This document shows positions 62,345 to 64,000 of a DNA stretch of 64,000 bases, in pieces (the first letter of the stretch is position 1; each line of letters starts with the position of its first letter). The DNA is from Bradyrhizobium sp. AZCC 2262 (GTDB lineage Bacteria; Pseudomonadota; Alphaproteobacteria; Rhizobiales; Xanthobacteraceae): positions 3,038,001 through 3,102,000 of the forward strand of contig NZ_JAZHRT010000001.1 in NCBI RefSeq assembly GCF_036924535.1, written 5' to 3'. The translations under genes were made by a program, and so were the position numbers. The notes under the pieces were generated by a model that ran no database searches, had not been told where the DNA came from, and worked only from the letters and a program-made list of their open reading frames with translations.

Positions 62345-62541
62345 GTCGGAATGTGCGATAGCAAGCTCTCACGAAGAGAACCGCCAGTTCCTGATCTTAC
62401 CATATCCTGTTGGTTATGCATTCTCGCCTGCTCTCGCGGCCGCCCGCGAAGCAGGCTGCAGGCGCGAACAGTGCGACATGATCGTTGGCTCGTTGCCGCA
62501 AACGGGCGGCATGGCCATGTAGGGACAAGGAGATGAAGCTC

Positions 62542-63177
62542 ATGGAAGATGCCAGCCGTCAGGCCCATTGGGAGAACGTCTACACCACGAAGGGCGAGAA
62601 CGAGGTCAGCTGGTTTCAGCAAAACCCGGCGCCTTCGCTCGAATTGATCGTGCAGGCGGGCGCCGTCAGCAATTCGGCCATCATCGACATTGGCGGCGGC
62701 GCTTCGCGGCTGGTCGACAATCTCATCGAGCAGGAGTTTCAGGATGTCACCGTGCTCGATCTGTCGGGCGCGGCATTGGCTGCCGCCAAGAGTCGCCTTG
62801 AGAGTCGCCTTGGCGCCCGCGCAGAGCGCGTTCACTGGATCGTCGCGGACGCGACAACCTTTGAGCACGTCAAGTCCTACGATATCTGGCACGACCGGGC
62901 GGCGTTTCACTTTCTCACCGACGAGAAAGACCGCACCGCCTACATCGCCCGCCTCAAGCGCGGCCTGAAAATCGGCGGGCATGCCATCATCGCCACCTTC
63001 GCGCTCGACGGTCCCGAAAAGTGCAGCGGCCTGCCGGTTGCCCGCTATGACAGCGCGAGCCTCGGACAGGCGCTCGGCACCGCGCTCAAGCTGGTGCACA
63101 CGCAGCGGCACGAGCACGCGACCCCGTGGGGTTCCCGACAGATCTTCCAGTTCAGCGTATTCAGGCGCGAAGGCTGA
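62542..63177 (+). CDS. Class I SAM-dependent methyltransferase
   Basis: A 211-residue methyltransferase. AHWENVYTTKGENEVSWFQQNPAPS opens it, a known entry for small methyltransferases; SAM binding is IIDIGGGASRLVD and VTVLDLSGAALAAAKSRL. WHDRAAFHFLTDEKDRTAYI and the ending SRQIFQFSVFRR complete it. ATG 62542 gives the best spacing from AAGGAG; another ATG lies three codons earlier. Substrate unknown; transcribed away from the minus-strand ArsR and toward a copper-storage-like gene. Confidence 0.86.
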   Translation: MEDASRQAHWENVYTTKGENEVSWFQQNPAPSLELIVQAGAVSNSAIIDIGGGASRLVDNLIEQEFQDVTVLDLSGAALAAAKSRLESRLGARAERVHWIVADATTFEHVKSYDIWHDRAAFHFLTDEKDRTAYIARLKRGLKIGGHAIIATFALDGPEKCSGLPVARYDSASLGQALGTALKLVHTQRHEHATPWGSRQIFQFSVFRREG

Positions 63178-63200
63178 TTCAGGTCCGCGATCGGCGCGTA

Positions 63201-63605
63201 TCAGTGCGCCATGCCGCGTGCCAGTTCCTGGCAGGCCTCCATGCAGCGGCGGCAGCTTTCCGCACAGATGCGGCAATGTTCATGCATGGATGCGTGCTTC
63301 TGACACTCCTCCGCGCAAAGCCGGCACGCGGCGGCGCAGACGCTGAGCATGCGGCGCATCACCTCGTCATCGGAACCCGTCCTGCGGGTCATGATGCGGC
63401 CGGTGATGTTGCAGATGTCGGCGCAATCCAGGTCCAGGCGGATGCACTGGGTCAGCTCCTGCACCATGCGCTCCGACAGGCAGGCGTCGGCACAGGAGGT
63501 GCAGGTCTGGGCACAGGAGTAACATTCCTCGATGCAGCGGATCAGGGCGTCGTTGATCTGGCCCTGGACGGCCGGGTGGGTGCCGATCATTTCGCGGACG
63601 TGCAT
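63201..63605 (-). CDS. Cytosolic four-helix copper-binding protein (Csp3-like, DUF326)
   Basis: A 134-residue protein without a signal peptide, containing 18 cysteines arranged in CxxxC patterns (CIEEC, CTSC, CADAC, CAAAC, CAEEC, CRRCMEAC) on four helices. The Csp proteins fill such a bundle with Cu(I). ATG 63605 is chosen because GGAG lies five bases upstream; an ATG four codons earlier is possible. The lack of a signal indicates the cytosolic Csp3 type. The neighbouring sigma factor suggests a stress link. Confidence 0.88.
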   Translation of the reverse strand: MHVREMIGTHPAVQGQINDALIRCIEECYSCAQTCTSCADACLSERMVQELTQCIRLDLDCADICNITGRIMTRRTGSDDEVMRRMLSVCAAACRLCAEECQKHASMHEHCRICAESCRRCMEACQELARGMAH

Positions 63606-63880
63606 GGTGGGCTCCATACTTGAGGGCCGGCCGCAGACGGGACGGCCGCTACCTCAAACTACAAGCGACCGAAAATGTTCTGGCCGTCGGCAATAATCAA
63701 TTCTGACGGTCTCGGCCTGACCGGATTGATCCAGCCCAAGGCGATGCGCCAAAACTGGATTATGTTAACGAAACCAGTTGTTTCGTGATGGAACTTCGCT
63801 TCCCATCATGGGCCGGATTGTGCGGTAGTCTCGGCTATCTGCCGCCTCCAAAACCTCCGCGAGTTTTCTTTAAGGCGGAT

Positions 63881-63906
63881 GTAACCAGATCGGCCGCGTG
63901 AACGAA
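63881..63906 (+). promoter_or_regulatory. SigF-type ECF promoter
   Basis: GTAACC (63881-63886), 16 bases, CGAA (63903-63906). This equals the GTAACC-N16-CGAA consensus described for the ECF sigma factor SigF of Caulobacter and related groups, and lies 18 bases before the sigma factor start, so autoregulation is suggested. Confidence 0.75.
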
Positions 63907-63924
63907 CTAAGAGACAAGGCGAGC

Positions 63925-64000
63925 ATGACCGCGGAAATAGACCTAAAGGCACTGATGCTTGCCAGCCAGGATGGCGATGCGGCCTCGCACCGCACGCTGC
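63925..64000 (+). CDS. ECF RNA polymerase sigma factor, N-terminal part (truncated by window end)
   Basis: Only the first 25 codons are visible (MTAEIDLKALMLASQDGDAA, then SHRTL). The LKALMLASQDGDAA..HR phrase is typical of region 1-2 of ECF sigma factors. The promoter 18 bases upstream is of the SigF type, which suggests a SigF/EcfF orthologue. In Caulobacter that factor is controlled by the anti-sigma NrsF (DUF1109) and responds to chromate and cadmium. Its neighbour and possible anti-sigma gene would lie past the window. Confidence 0.65.
   Translation, partial: MTAEIDLKALMLASQDGDAASHRTL

Overview
The window reads as chromosomal DNA of an alphaproteobacterium of the Bradyrhizobium type (Nitrobacteraceae). 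The reasons are the high GC, the gene orders rpsF-rpsR-DUF2232-rplI-dnaB-alr, fabD-fabG-acpP-fabF-mltG-yicC-gmk and lptF-lptG-lptD-surA-pdxA-rsmA, and several intergenic palindromic repeats that resemble the repeats scattered through Bradyrhizobium genomes. Genus is inferred from recalled similarity; no database was searched.

Layout. 1-4.9 kb: alr, dnaB, two small ORFs and cfa. 5.1-7.4 kb: a secreted c-type cytochrome-like protein with a repeat tail, and a TetR-thioesterase pair with a palindromic operator. 7.4-9.9 kb (minus strand): ribosomal genes rpsF-rpsR, a DUF2232 membrane protein and rplI, with a UUCG-loop terminator after rpsR and a leader stem that covers the rpsF ribosome binding site. 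10.1-11.9 kb: a TetR-desaturase pair. 12.0-18.7 kb: fatty acid synthesis (fabD, fabG, acpP, fabF), mltG, yicC and gmk. 18.7-22.6 kb (minus): secreted low-complexity proteins, a tandem paralogue pair and a caspase-like protein. 22.6-25.3 kb: repeat elements, a decayed amidohydrolase gene and two low-GC orphan genes. 25.4-32.0 kb: cytochrome P460, small membrane ORFs, a cyclase/ATPase regulator with a CRP-like site upstream, and an alcohol dehydrogenase. 32.0-39.7 kb (minus): rsmA, pdxA, surA-like and the LPS export genes lptD/G/F, joined by start/stop overlaps. 40.0-42.0 kb: pepA-holC.

42.4-56.8 kb is mixed accessory and housekeeping content: NTF2-like, DUF302 and two hydrolases, an AraC regulator with repeated operator half-sites, a lipoprotein, an ABC-F ATPase, ndk, TerC, small Bradyrhizobium-type proteins, a Crp/Fnr regulator and an orphan molybdenum hydroxylase large subunit. 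56.9-58.6 kb holds a low-GC two-gene module (OLD-like AAA ATPase plus TOPRIM-like protein, overlapping by 29 bases). It is the best candidate in the window for an uncharacterised defence system. 58.8-62.3 kb holds two convergent ArsR-SRPBCC clusters, each with a recognisable promoter and operator. 62.5-64.0 kb holds a methyltransferase, a cysteine-rich copper-storage-like protein and the first 25 codons of an ECF sigma factor. That gene is preceded by an exact match to the promoter motif known for the Caulobacter SigF group.
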